Below, in pieces: positions 8,267 to 16,105 of a stretch of 64,000 nucleotides of DNA (positions are counted from its first letter, which is position 1; the number at the start of each line of letters is the position of its first letter). Made by a program: the position numbers and the translations under genes. Under the pieces are notes generated by a model. The model was not told the DNA's origin. It saw nothing but the letters and a program-made list of their open reading frames with translations, and made no database searches. The stretch is from Mycobacterium kansasii ATCC 12478 (lineage in GTDB: Bacteria > Actinomycetota > Actinomycetes > Mycobacteriales > Mycobacteriaceae). The stretch is taken from assembly GCF_000157895.3 (NCBI RefSeq), contig NC_022663.1:3534001-3598000 (forward strand), written 5' to 3'.

Positions 8267-8773
8267 ATGGCTTCGACATCGAAAGTCCCATCGGTCCCGT
8301 CGGTCCCGTCGGTGCCCGAAACGCCTGCACCGCAGAACCTCACCAGCGGCGACTTCCCGGTGCTGTGGCCGGTGCTCACCCGCTGGGCCGACAACGACAT
8401 GTTCGGCCACCTCAACAACGCCGTCTACTACCAACTCTTCGACACCGCGATCAACGCCTGGATCAACACGGGTACCAACCTCGACCCCCTCACCACGCCG
8501 TCGCTGGGCATCGTCGCCGAATCGGGCTGTCGTTACTTCTCCGAACTGCATTTCCCCCAACAGCTGGTCGTGGGCCTGGCGGTCACCCGCCTGGGCCGCA
8601 GCAGCGTCACCTACCGACTCGGCGTATTCACGGCCGGCACCGACCGGGCGCAGCCGATCACCGCGCTGGGCCACTGGGTCCACGTCTACGTCGACCGGAC
8701 CAGCCGCAAACCCGTCCCGATCCCGGAGGCCATCCGCTCATTGCTGGCCACAGCTTGTGTGAAGCTTGCGTGA
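8267..8773 (+). CDS. Hot-dog acyl-CoA thioesterase (Rv0163-like)
   Basis: A 168-aa single hot-dog protein of the 4-hydroxybenzoyl-CoA thioesterase type. The active-site helix and loop is VLTRWADNDMFGHLNNAVYYQLFDTAINAW, carrying the family Asp and the GHLNN-x-x-YY motif. The N-terminus holds a short low-complexity run of repeated Val-Pro-Ser caused by 9-bp repeats at about 8283-8312. The start at 8267 leaves only 14 bp to the divergent adhE1 start, so the two promoters must overlap. The C-terminal KPVPIPEAIRSLL is usual for the family. Confidence 0.85.
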   Translation: MASTSKVPSVPSVPSVPETPAPQNLTSGDFPVLWPVLTRWADNDMFGHLNNAVYYQLFDTAINAWINTGTNLDPLTTPSLGIVAESGCRYFSELHFPQQLVVGLAVTRLGRSSVTYRLGVFTAGTDRAQPITALGHWVHVYVDRTSRKPVPIPEAIRSLLATACVKLA

Positions 8774-8822
8774 GGCCCGCGCGTGAAGCCGCGTGAAAGC
8801 AGCGTGAAAGCCGCGTGAAATG
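8770..8822 (+). repeat. Short degenerate tandem repeat (GCGTGAAAG-type, about 11 bp)
   Basis: Five successive units of about 11 bp built on GCGTGARR lie immediately after the thioesterase stop (which is inside the first unit) and before the TB18.5-like gene. The units are imperfect. No function is visible. Confidence 0.55.
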
Positions 8823-8896
8823 GGCCGGGCCACACCCGAAATCAGGCCCGAACCGGCACGGTCAGCGCCCGCCGGCTACCCGGGTATGCTTCGCCA

Positions 8897-9337
8897 ATGC
8901 CACTCTTGAGCAAGACCGTCGAGGTCAGCGCGGACGCCGTAGCGATCATGGGCATCGTCGCCGATATCGAGCGGTACCCGGAATGGAACGAAGGGATCAA
9001 GGGCGCCTGGGTGCTGCACCGCTACGATGACGGGCGTCCCAGCCAGGTGCGGCTCGACACCGCGATCCAAGGCTTCGAGGGCATCTATATCCACGCCGTG
9101 TATTACCCCGGCGAGAATCAGATTCAAACGGTCATGCAGCAGGGCGACTTATTTCTCAAGCAGGAACAGTTGTTCAGCGTGGTGGAGACCGGCGCCAACA
9201 GCTTGCTGACCGTGGACATCGACGTCGAGCCCAGCCTGCCGGTGCCCGCGCCCATGGTGAAGATGCTGCTCAACAACGTCCTCGAGCAGCTCGCCGAGAA
9301 CCTCAAACAGCGGGCCGAACACCTGGCCACCGGCTAG
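8897..9337 (+). CDS. SRPBCC/START-fold protein, TB18.5 (Rv0164-like)
   Basis: A 146-aa polyketide-cyclase/START-like protein: LSKTVEVSADAVAIMGIVADIERYPEWNEGIKGAWVLHRYDDGRPSQVRLD is the usual first half of this fold (strand, two helices with the YPEWN motif). The C-terminal long helix is MVKMLLNNVLEQLAENLKQRAEHL. Such proteins bind hydrophobic ligands. It corresponds to the M. tuberculosis antigen TB18.5. Its stop codon overlaps the stop codon of the convergent mce1R inside one CTAG. Confidence 0.88.
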   Translation: MPLLSKTVEVSADAVAIMGIVADIERYPEWNEGIKGAWVLHRYDDGRPSQVRLDTAIQGFEGIYIHAVYYPGENQIQTVMQQGDLFLKQEQLFSVVETGANSLLTVDIDVEPSLPVPAPMVKMLLNNVLEQLAENLKQRAEHLATG

Positions 9338-10053
9338 GGAGACGGGGCAACCCGGTCGGCTTGGCCGAAGATTCCGTTGCGGTCCAGCGTTTCGGTCAGC
9401 CGGCGCGCTGCGTCGGTGAATTGCCAGACAGTGTGCTCGGCGACCGCGGCCGCATCCCGGCGACGCAGCGCCGCGATCAGTCGGCGGTGATTTTCCACGG
9501 CGGCCGCGCCCCAGCGCGGATCGGCGGCAAACACCTGCGCCGGCATGTACCGGGCGGCATTCAATAAGAACCAGGCCAGTTTGATTCGGTGGCTGGCCTG
9601 GTTGAAGACGCGATGGAATGAGAACTCCAGCGTCGCTATGGTCTCGGCGTCAGCGGACCCGACGGCGGCGGCCAGCGCATCGTTGATGCGGCTGAGCTCC
9701 TCGATCTCGACGTCGGTGATCCGGGCGGTGGCCGCGGCGGCAAGCTCCCTGGCGATGGTGGCCTGCAGCCAGAAGATGTCGTCGATGTCCTGCCTGGTCA
9801 GCGGCAATACGACGTGACCACGGTGCGGTTCGAGCTGCACCATGCCCTCACCGCGCAGCTTCAGCAGGGCCTCGCGGACCGGCGTGATGCTGACCCCGAG
9901 TTCGGCCGCGGTCTCGTCGAGGCGGATGAACGTGCCCGGACGCAGGGTCCCCGACATGATCGCCGCCCGCAGGTGGCCGGCCACCTCGTCGGACAACTGC
10001 GCCCGGCGCAGCGGCCGCCGGCTTCGCGGCCGGGCGGATAGCGGAGCGTTCAT
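9334..10053 (-). CDS. mce1R: GntR/FadR-family repressor of the mce1 operon
   Basis: A 239-aa GntR regulator. The N-terminal winged helix (LSDEVAGHLRAAIMSGTLRPGTFIRLDETAAELGVSITPVREALLKLRGEGMVQLEPHRG, about residues 20-80) is followed by an all-helical FCD ligand-binding domain with the conserved acidic/His residues. It is nearly identical to Mce1R (Rv0165c) as I remember it. In M. tuberculosis Mce1R represses the divergent mce1 operon and responds to lipid. The start is MNAPLS at 10053; a longer in-frame start at 10155 has no homologous sequence. Confidence 0.93.
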   Translation of the reverse strand: MNAPLSARPRSRRPLRRAQLSDEVAGHLRAAIMSGTLRPGTFIRLDETAAELGVSITPVREALLKLRGEGMVQLEPHRGHVVLPLTRQDIDDIFWLQATIARELAAAATARITDVEIEELSRINDALAAAVGSADAETIATLEFSFHRVFNQASHRIKLAWFLLNAARYMPAQVFAADPRWGAAAVENHRRLIAALRRRDAAAVAEHTVWQFTDAARRLTETLDRNGIFGQADRVAPSP

Positions 10054-10134
10054 GCGGCCTGCCAGGACTTTCGGGGGCTTGGCGGGACTTTGCAGGTCTT
10101 GTTTTAAGGCCACTGAGCCCGTTAATGTGACCCA

Positions 10135-10153
10135 GATAACACCATGTTTTATC
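10135..10153. promoter_or_regulatory. Candidate mce1R-fadD5 intergenic operator
   Basis: GATAA and TTATC arms flank ACACCATGTTT-type sequence in the middle of the 147-bp divergent region between mce1R and fadD5. It is the only clear AT-rich inverted repeat in that region. Mce1R is known to act here, but assigning it to these bases is inference. Confidence 0.35.
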
Positions 10154-10200
10154 AAATATCAGCGTGACGCAAGCGGTGCAGAAGTGAAGGGATCGCACAG

Positions 10201-11850
10201 TTGACCGCGCAACTGGCCAGTCATCTGAGCCAGGCCACACATGGCCTGGAACAGCCTTACCTGGCCCGGCGGCAAAACTGGGTCAACCAGCTGCAGCGGC
10301 ACGCGCTGATGCAGCCCGGGGCGACCGCGCTTCGCTTTACGGGTCATACCCTGACGTGGTCTGACCTGAGCCATCGGGTCTCCGCGCTGGCCGGCGCATT
10401 GAGCCGTCGAGGGGTCGGCTTCGGCGACCGGGTGATGATCCTGATGCTCAACCGCACCGAGTTCATCGAGTCGGTGTTCGCGGCCAACATGCTCGGGGCG
10501 ATCGCGGTGCCACTGAATTTCCGGCTCACCCCGACGGAGATCGCCTTCCTGGTGGAGGATTGCGCCCCGCGGGTGCTCGTCACCGAGGCGGTGCTGGCAC
10601 CGGTAGCCACCGGAGTCCGCGCCATCCACCCGCTGGTGGACACGATCGTGGTGGCCGGCGGCGCATCCGACGACACCGTGCTGGGCTATGACAACCTGCT
10701 CAGCGAACCGGGAGACCCGCCGGCGCCCGTCGACATCCCCAACGACTCGCCGGCCCTGATCATGTACACCTCCGGGACCACCGGCCGGCCGAAGGGCGCG
10801 GTGCTCACGCACACCAACCTCACCGGGCAGGCCATCACCGCGCTGTACACCAGCGGCGCCAACGTCAACAGTGACGTCGGTTTCATCGGCGTCCCGCTGT
10901 TCCACATCGCCGGCATCGGCAACATGCTGACCGGGATGATGCTCGGCGTCCCCACCGTGCTCTACCCACTGGGCGCGTTCGATCCCGGTCAACTGCTCGA
11001 CGTGCTGGAGGCCGAGCGGGTCACCGGCATCTTTCTGGTGCCCGCGCAGTGGCAGGCGGTGTGCGCCGAGCAGCAGGCGCGGCCGCGCAACCTGAAATTG
11101 CGGGTGATGTCATGGGGGGCTGCACCGGCGCCGGATGCGTTGCTGCGGCAGATGTCGGAGGTCTTTCCCGGAACCCAGATTCTGGCCGCGTTCGGCCAGA
11201 CCGAGATGTCGCCGGTCACCTGCATGCTGCTCGGCGAGGACGCGATCCGCAAACGCGGCTCGGTCGGCAAGGTGATCCCCACGGTCGCCGCCCGCGTGGT
11301 CGACGACCAGATGAACGACGTGCCCGTCGGTGAGGTAGGTGAAATCGTTTACCGGGCACCAACATTGATGAGCGGCTATTGGAACAACCCGGAGGCCACC
11401 GCGGAAGCGTTCGCCGGCGGCTGGTTTCATTCCGGGGATCTCGTTCGGATGGACGAGGACGGCTACGTCTGGGTGGTCGACCGCAAGAAGGACATGATCA
11501 TCTCCGGCGGCGAGAACATCTACTGCGCCGAGGTGGAAAACGTTCTGGCCGGGCATCCCGGCATCGTCGAAGTCGCGGTCATCGGCCGGCCCGACGAAAA
11601 GTGGGGCGAGGTGCCGGTTGCGATCGCGGCTGTAACGGACGCTCCCCTCGGGATCGAAGACCTAACTGAGTACCTGACCGAACGGCTCGCGCGCTACAAA
11701 CACCCGAAGGCGCTCGAGATCGTCGAGGCACTGCCCCGCAACCCCGCCGGGAAGGTGCTCAAAACCGAATTGAGATTGCGTTACGGAGCTCGGAAAAGCT
11801 TCGGAAACCGTTCTGCGCCAACGTATTCGACGACAAGAGAGGACGACTGA
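10201..11850 (+). CDS. fadD5: Fatty-acid CoA ligase FadD5
   Basis: A 549-aa adenylate-forming ligase that activates fatty acids as acyl-AMP then acyl-CoA. The P-loop-like motif YTSGTTGRPKGAVLTH begins near residue 189. Also visible are WGAAPAP, FGQTEMSP, the GWFHSGDLVRMDEDGYVWVVDRKKDMIISGGENIYCAEVE hinge region and the catalytic lysine in NPAGKVLKTEL near the C-terminus. The TTG start gives MTAQLASHL, as in M. tuberculosis FadD5. It is the first gene of the mce1 operon and probably activates imported fatty acids. A 216-bp gap with its own candidate signals separates it from yrbE1A. Confidence 0.94.
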   Translation: MTAQLASHLSQATHGLEQPYLARRQNWVNQLQRHALMQPGATALRFTGHTLTWSDLSHRVSALAGALSRRGVGFGDRVMILMLNRTEFIESVFAANMLGAIAVPLNFRLTPTEIAFLVEDCAPRVLVTEAVLAPVATGVRAIHPLVDTIVVAGGASDDTVLGYDNLLSEPGDPPAPVDIPNDSPALIMYTSGTTGRPKGAVLTHTNLTGQAITALYTSGANVNSDVGFIGVPLFHIAGIGNMLTGMMLGVPTVLYPLGAFDPGQLLDVLEAERVTGIFLVPAQWQAVCAEQQARPRNLKLRVMSWGAAPAPDALLRQMSEVFPGTQILAAFGQTEMSPVTCMLLGEDAIRKRGSVGKVIPTVAARVVDDQMNDVPVGEVGEIVYRAPTLMSGYWNNPEATAEAFAGGWFHSGDLVRMDEDGYVWVVDRKKDMIISGGENIYCAEVENVLAGHPGIVEVAVIGRPDEKWGEVPVAIAAVTDAPLGIEDLTEYLTERLARYKHPKALEIVEALPRNPAGKVLKTELRLRYGARKSFGNRSAPTYSTTREDD

Positions 11851-12066
11851 CAGGACCTTTGCGGGTTGCCCGCTGTTGACGAAGGGTTAATTGTGAGGAT
11901 GCGGTTCACACGCCGACGGCCATCAGGTACATTCCTGTGGTCTCCGTTACTACCTGCAGGTAGGGAGCCGACGGTCACACACCTAGGGATGGGGCAAGGA
12001 GGAAGGCGTGCGACATGATCGGCCGTTACGCCGCAACCCGAGCGGTCCCACGGTGAGGAGGCGACA
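11851..12066 (+). promoter_or_regulatory. fadD5-yrbE1A intergenic region, probable internal promoter
   Basis: A 216-bp region where M. tuberculosis is known to have an internal mce1 promoter. It contains a small GCGGG-TTG-CCCGC hairpin (11861-11873), a perfect 14-bp palindrome at 11950-11963 and a short ORF with a strong ribosome-binding site just before yrbE1A. I could not assign -10/-35 boxes confidently. Confidence 0.45.
11950..11963. promoter_or_regulatory. Perfect 14-bp palindrome CTACCTGCAGGTAG
   Basis: A self-complementary 14-mer in the non-coding region 104 bp upstream of yrbE1A. Its size and position fit a dimeric-regulator operator, but no binding protein is known from the sequence. 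Confidence 0.4.
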
Positions 12067-12070
12067 GTGA
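12008..12070 (+). CDS. Possible 20-aa leader ORF coupled to yrbE1A
   Basis: A GTG at 12008 follows a strong GGAGGAAGGC ribosome-binding site and opens a 20-codon, Arg/Pro-rich ORF. Its TGA overlaps the yrbE1A GTG as GTGA, exactly the coupling used elsewhere in this operon. A second short ORF (ATG 12015 to TGA 12056) overlaps it in another frame. Translation is not proven. Confidence 0.3.
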   Translation: MRHDRPLRRNPSGPTVRRRQ

Positions 12071-12873
12071 CGACGACCTCGACGCGTCCGCACCTGATGG
12101 GCTATCTGCGGGACCAGTTGGAAACGCCTCTCACGCTTGTCGGCGGATTCTTCCGGATGTGTGTGTTGACCGGAAAGGCGCTGTTTCGCCGGCCATTCCA
12201 ATGGCGCGAGTTCATCCTGCAGTGCTGGTTCATCATGCGGGTCGCGCTGCTGCCGGCCATCTTGGTCTCGGTACCGTTCACCGTCCTGCTGATCTTCACG
12301 CTCAACGTGCTGCTGGCCCAGTTCGGTGCCGCGGACCTCTCCGGTGCCGGCGCGGCGATCGGGGCCGTCACCCAGCTCGGCCCGCAGGTCACGGTGCTGG
12401 TGGTGGCCGGCGCCGGGTCGACAGCCATCTGCGCCGATCTGGGTGCCCGCACCATCCGTGAAGAGATCGACGCGATGGAGGTGCTGGGCATCGACCCCAT
12501 CCACCGGCTCGTCGTTCCCCGCGTCATTGCCGCGACCCTCATCGCCACGTTGCTCAACGCCCTGGTGATCACCGTCGGCCTGGTGGGCGGTTATCTCTTC
12601 GGTGTGTATCTGCAGAACGTGTCGGGCGGGGCTTACCTGGCCACGCTCACCACCATTACCGGCCTGCCCGAGGTCGTCATCGCAATGGTCAAGGCGGCGA
12701 CGTTCGGGCTCATCGCCGGGCTGGTCGGCTGCTATCGCGGGCTGACCGTTCGGGGTGGCTCCAAGGGTTTGGGTACCGCTGTCAACGAGACCGTCGTGCT
12801 GTGCGTGGTCGCCCTTTTCGCGGTCAACGTGGTGCTGACCACGGTCGGCGTCCGGTTCGGGACGGGGCACTGA
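12067..12873 (+). CDS. yrbE1A: Mce1 permease YrbE1A (MlaE family)
   Basis: A 268-aa integral membrane protein, one of two MlaE-type permease subunits of the Mce1 lipid importer. It has about five hydrophobic segments, and the MlaE signature LGPQVTVLVVAGAGSTAICADLGARTIREEIDAMEVLGIDPIHRLVVPRV with the coupling-helix EEIDAMEVLGID, which contacts the MceG ATPase. The GTG start is preceded by GAGGAGGCGACA. Near-identical to Rv0167 over its length. It is followed after 1 bp by yrbE1B. Confidence 0.95.
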   Translation: MTTTSTRPHLMGYLRDQLETPLTLVGGFFRMCVLTGKALFRRPFQWREFILQCWFIMRVALLPAILVSVPFTVLLIFTLNVLLAQFGAADLSGAGAAIGAVTQLGPQVTVLVVAGAGSTAICADLGARTIREEIDAMEVLGIDPIHRLVVPRVIAATLIATLLNALVITVGLVGGYLFGVYLQNVSGGAYLATLTTITGLPEVVIAMVKAATFGLIAGLVGCYRGLTVRGGSKGLGTAVNETVVLCVVALFAVNVVLTTVGVRFGTGH

Positions 12874-12874
12874 C

Positions 12875-13744
12875 ATGGCGACTTCTGCGGTATTACGGGC
12901 CCGATTCCCCAGGGCCGCCGCCAATGTGAACCGGTATGGCGGGGCCGCGGTCCGCGGACTGGACACGACCGGCCGGCTGGCCTGGTTCACGCTGGTGAGT
13001 CTCGGGAACGTCCCGTTTGCGCTGAGCCGCTACCGCAAGGAAACCCTGCGGTTGATCGCTCAGATCGGAATGGGCACCGGTGCGATGGCCGTCGTCGGCG
13101 GCACCGCCGCCATCGTCGGTTTCGTGACGTTGTCCGGCAGTTCGCTGGTCGCCATCCAGGGCTTCGCGTCGCTGGGGAACATCGGTGTGGAGGCGTTCAC
13201 CGGCTTTTTCGCCGCGCTGATCAACGTCCGCATCGCCGCGCCGGTGGTCACCGGCGTGGCCATGGCGGCAACGGTCGGTGCCGGTGCCACCGCCGAGCTG
13301 GGCGCGATGCGGATCAGCGAAGAGATCGACGCCCTGGAAGTGATGGGCATCAAGTCGGTCTGCTTCCTGGCGACCACGCGGATCCTGGCCGGGCTGACGG
13401 TGATCATCCCGCTTTATGCGATGGCGATGATCATGGCGTTCCTGTCCCCGCAGATCACCACGACGGTGCTCTACGGCCAGTCGACCGGCACATACGAGCA
13501 CTACTTCCGGACGTTCCTGCGCCCCGACGACGTCTTCTGGTCGTTTCTGGAGGCGATCATCATCACCGCGGTGGTGATGGTCAGTCACTGCTACTACGGG
13601 TACAGCGCAGGCGGCGGCCCCGTCGGTGTCGGCGAGGCCGTCGGCCGATCGATGCGTTTCTCGCTGGTTTCGATTCCCGTGGTCGTCTTGTCCGCCGCGT
13701 TGGCGCTCTACGGCGTCGACCCGAACTTCGCACTGACGGTGTAA
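12875..13744 (+). CDS. yrbE1B: Mce1 permease YrbE1B (MlaE family)
   Basis: A 289-aa partner permease. The MlaE domain (about residues 75-280) carries APVVTGVAMAATVGAGATAELGAMRISEEIDALEVMGIKSV with the same coupling EEIDALEVMGI helix as YrbE1A, and several membrane segments including the C-terminal FSLVSIPVVVLSAALALYG. Together with YrbE1A it forms the transmembrane channel of the Mce1 importer in the inner membrane. mce1A follows 4 bp downstream. Confidence 0.95.
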   Translation: MATSAVLRARFPRAAANVNRYGGAAVRGLDTTGRLAWFTLVSLGNVPFALSRYRKETLRLIAQIGMGTGAMAVVGGTAAIVGFVTLSGSSLVAIQGFASLGNIGVEAFTGFFAALINVRIAAPVVTGVAMAATVGAGATAELGAMRISEEIDALEVMGIKSVCFLATTRILAGLTVIIPLYAMAMIMAFLSPQITTTVLYGQSTGTYEHYFRTFLRPDDVFWSFLEAIIITAVVMVSHCYYGYSAGGGPVGVGEAVGRSMRFSLVSIPVVVLSAALALYGVDPNFALTV

Positions 13745-13748
13745 CGCC

Positions 13749-15068
13749 ATGACGATGCCGGCCAAGGTCAACAAGGTCAGCGATCCGCCGTACAAGACGG
13801 CGGGCGTTGTCTTTCTGGTGCTCGCGCTTGTCATATTCGTGTTGGTGTACCTGCAGTTTCGTGGGGATTTCACCCCGAAGGTCAAGCTGACGATGTTTTC
13901 CGAACGAGCCGGCCTGGTGATGGATCCCGGCTCGAAGGTCACCTACAACGGCGTGCAGATCGGCCGGGTCGACAGCATCTCGGAGGTCACGCGCGACGGC
14001 AAACCAGCCGCCAAGTTCGTCTTGAACGTCAATCCGAAGTACCTCTCGCTGGTACCGGAGAACGTCAACGCGCAAATCAAGGCGACGACGGTGTTCGGCG
14101 GCAAGTATGTCTCGCTGACGACGCCAAGAGACGACCGGGGCAACGTCATCTCGAAGGGGCACCTCACCCCCAAGAGCGTCATCAATGCCGTCGGGGTGAC
14201 GACCGAGATCAACACCTTGTTCCAGACCATCACGTCGATTGCCGAGAAGGTGGACCCGGTCAAGCTCAACCTGACGCTCAGCGCGGCCGCGCAGGCGCTG
14301 ACCGGATTGGGCGATCGGTTCGGGCAATCGATCGTGAACGCCAACGCGATCCTCGACGATGTCAACCCGCGGATGCCGCAGGCCCGCCACGACATTCAGC
14401 AGTTGGCGGCGCTCGGCGACGTCTACGCCAACGCATCGCCGGATTTGTTCGACTTCCTTGACAATTCGGTTCCCACGGCGCGCACGATCAACCAGCACCA
14501 GCGCGAATTGGATGCCGCGTTGCTGGCGGCGGTCGGGTTCGGCAACACCGGCGCGGACGTCTTCGGGCGGGGTGGCCCGTATCTGGCGCGTGGTGCCGCC
14601 GACCTGGTGCCCAGCGCTCAGCTGCTCGACACCTACAGCCCGGAGTTGTTCTGCACGCTGCGCAACTACCACGACATCGAACCCAAGGCCGCCACGTTCC
14701 TGGGCGGTAACGGCTACTCGCTGGCCACCCACAGCGAGCTGCTGTCCGGGTTGGGATTGATGCTGAACCCGACGTCGCTGGTGCCGCTGCTGCTCTCGCA
14801 GATCGGCGGGTTGGCCGCAGGTGTGGTCGGCGGGGCGCCGAATCCCTACATGTATCCGGAAAACCTGCCGCGGGTCAACGCACATGGCGGCCCTGGTGGT
14901 GCGCCGGGCTGCTGGCAGCAGATCACCCACGATTTCTGGCCGGCACCCGAGTTGGTGATGGACACCGCCAACAGCATCGCTCCCTATAACCACCTGGAGA
15001 CCGGTTCGCCCTACGCGATCGAATACGTCTGGGGCCGTCAAGTAGGGGACAACACGATCAACCCATGA
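13749..15068 (+). CDS. mce1A: Mce1A lipid-importer substrate-binding subunit
   Basis: A 439-aa MCE protein. One N-terminal transmembrane anchor (TAGVVFLVLALVIFVLVYLQF, residues 18-38) precedes the MlaD/MCE beta-barrel domain (about 40-118, PKVKLTMFSERAGLVMDPGSKVTYNGVQIGRV and FGGKYVSLTTP). A long alpha-helical region that would form the periplasmic tunnel follows, then the conserved C-terminal HGGPGGAPGCWQQITHDFWPAPELVMD. It acts in the cell envelope as part of the heterohexameric Mce1 tube. The last four bases overlap mce1B (ATGA). Confidence 0.95.
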   Translation: MTMPAKVNKVSDPPYKTAGVVFLVLALVIFVLVYLQFRGDFTPKVKLTMFSERAGLVMDPGSKVTYNGVQIGRVDSISEVTRDGKPAAKFVLNVNPKYLSLVPENVNAQIKATTVFGGKYVSLTTPRDDRGNVISKGHLTPKSVINAVGVTTEINTLFQTITSIAEKVDPVKLNLTLSAAAQALTGLGDRFGQSIVNANAILDDVNPRMPQARHDIQQLAALGDVYANASPDLFDFLDNSVPTARTINQHQRELDAALLAAVGFGNTGADVFGRGGPYLARGAADLVPSAQLLDTYSPELFCTLRNYHDIEPKAATFLGGNGYSLATHSELLSGLGLMLNPTSLVPLLLSQIGGLAAGVVGGAPNPYMYPENLPRVNAHGGPGGAPGCWQQITHDFWPAPELVMDTANSIAPYNHLETGSPYAIEYVWGRQVGDNTINP

Positions 15069-16105
15069 AAATCACCGGTACTGCAATAAGACTCGGCGCC
15101 TTCGCACTGGTGCTGGTGCTGTTCAGCGTGATGATCGTCATCGTTTTCGGTCAGATCCGCTTCGACCGCACCTACGGCTACTCCGCTGAGTTCAGCAATG
15201 TCAGCGGGCTGCGGGCCGGACAATTCGTCCGCGCCTCGGGGGTGGAGATCGGCAAGGTCAAAGAGGTGTCGCTGGTCGACGGCGGCAAACGGGTCCGGGT
15301 GGATTTCGACGTCGACCGCTCGATACCCCTTTACCAATCGACGACCGCGCAGATCCGCTACCTCGACCTGATCGGCAATCGATACCTGGAGCTCAAGCGC
15401 GGTGACGGCGAGGGCAGCGACCGGATCATGCGGCCGGGTGGGTTCATTCCGTTGTCGCGCACCTCGCCGGCACTCGACCTCGACGCATTGATCGGTGGCT
15501 TCAAGCCGGTGTTCCGGGCGCTGGACCCGGACAAGGTCAACACCATCGCCTCGGCGCTCATCACCGTGTTTCAGGGCCAGGGCGGCACCATCAACGACAT
15601 TCTCGACCAGACCGCGCAGCTGACCTCACAGATCGCGGAACGCGACCAGGCGATCGGCGAGGTGGTGAAGAACCTGAACACGGTGCTGGACACCACGGTT
15701 CGTCATCGCAAGGACTTCGATCAGACGGTCAACAACCTGGAGGTGCTGATCACCGGGTTGAAGGACCACCGCACTCAGTTGGCGGACGGCATCGTGCACA
15801 TCAGCAACGCGGCCGGAACCGTGGCCGATCTGCTGGCCGAGGACCGCGCACTGCTGCACAAGACCGTCAACTACCTCGATGCCGTCCAGCAGCCGCTCAT
15901 CGACCAGCGTCAGGAGTTGAACGATTTCCTGCACAAGGTCCCGACCGCGCTGAACATGATCGGGCGCACCATCGGGTCCTACGGGGACTTCGTGAACTTC
16001 TACTCCTGCGACATCAGCCTCAGAATCAATGGGCTGCAGCCCGGCGGGCCGGTGCGCACGGTCCGGCTCTTCACCCAGCCGACGGGTAGGTGCACGCCAC
16101 AATGA
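15065..16105 (+). CDS. mce1B: Mce1B lipid-importer subunit
   Basis: A 346-aa MCE protein: N-terminal anchor IRLGAFALVLVLFSVMIVIVF, MlaD domain with YSAEFSNVSGLRAGQFVRASGVEIGKV and RYLDLIGNRYLELKRG, then the DUF3407-type helical region with heptad-like QTAQLTSQIAERDQAIGEVV. A C-terminal disulfide-type pattern (SCDIS ... GRCTP) matches other MceB proteins. It starts inside the mce1A stop (ATGA) and ends inside the mce1C start (ATGA), implying translational coupling and fixed stoichiometry. Confidence 0.94.
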   Translation: MKITGTAIRLGAFALVLVLFSVMIVIVFGQIRFDRTYGYSAEFSNVSGLRAGQFVRASGVEIGKVKEVSLVDGGKRVRVDFDVDRSIPLYQSTTAQIRYLDLIGNRYLELKRGDGEGSDRIMRPGGFIPLSRTSPALDLDALIGGFKPVFRALDPDKVNTIASALITVFQGQGGTINDILDQTAQLTSQIAERDQAIGEVVKNLNTVLDTTVRHRKDFDQTVNNLEVLITGLKDHRTQLADGIVHISNAAGTVADLLAEDRALLHKTVNYLDAVQQPLIDQRQELNDFLHKVPTALNMIGRTIGSYGDFVNFYSCDISLRINGLQPGGPVRTVRLFTQPTGRCTPQ

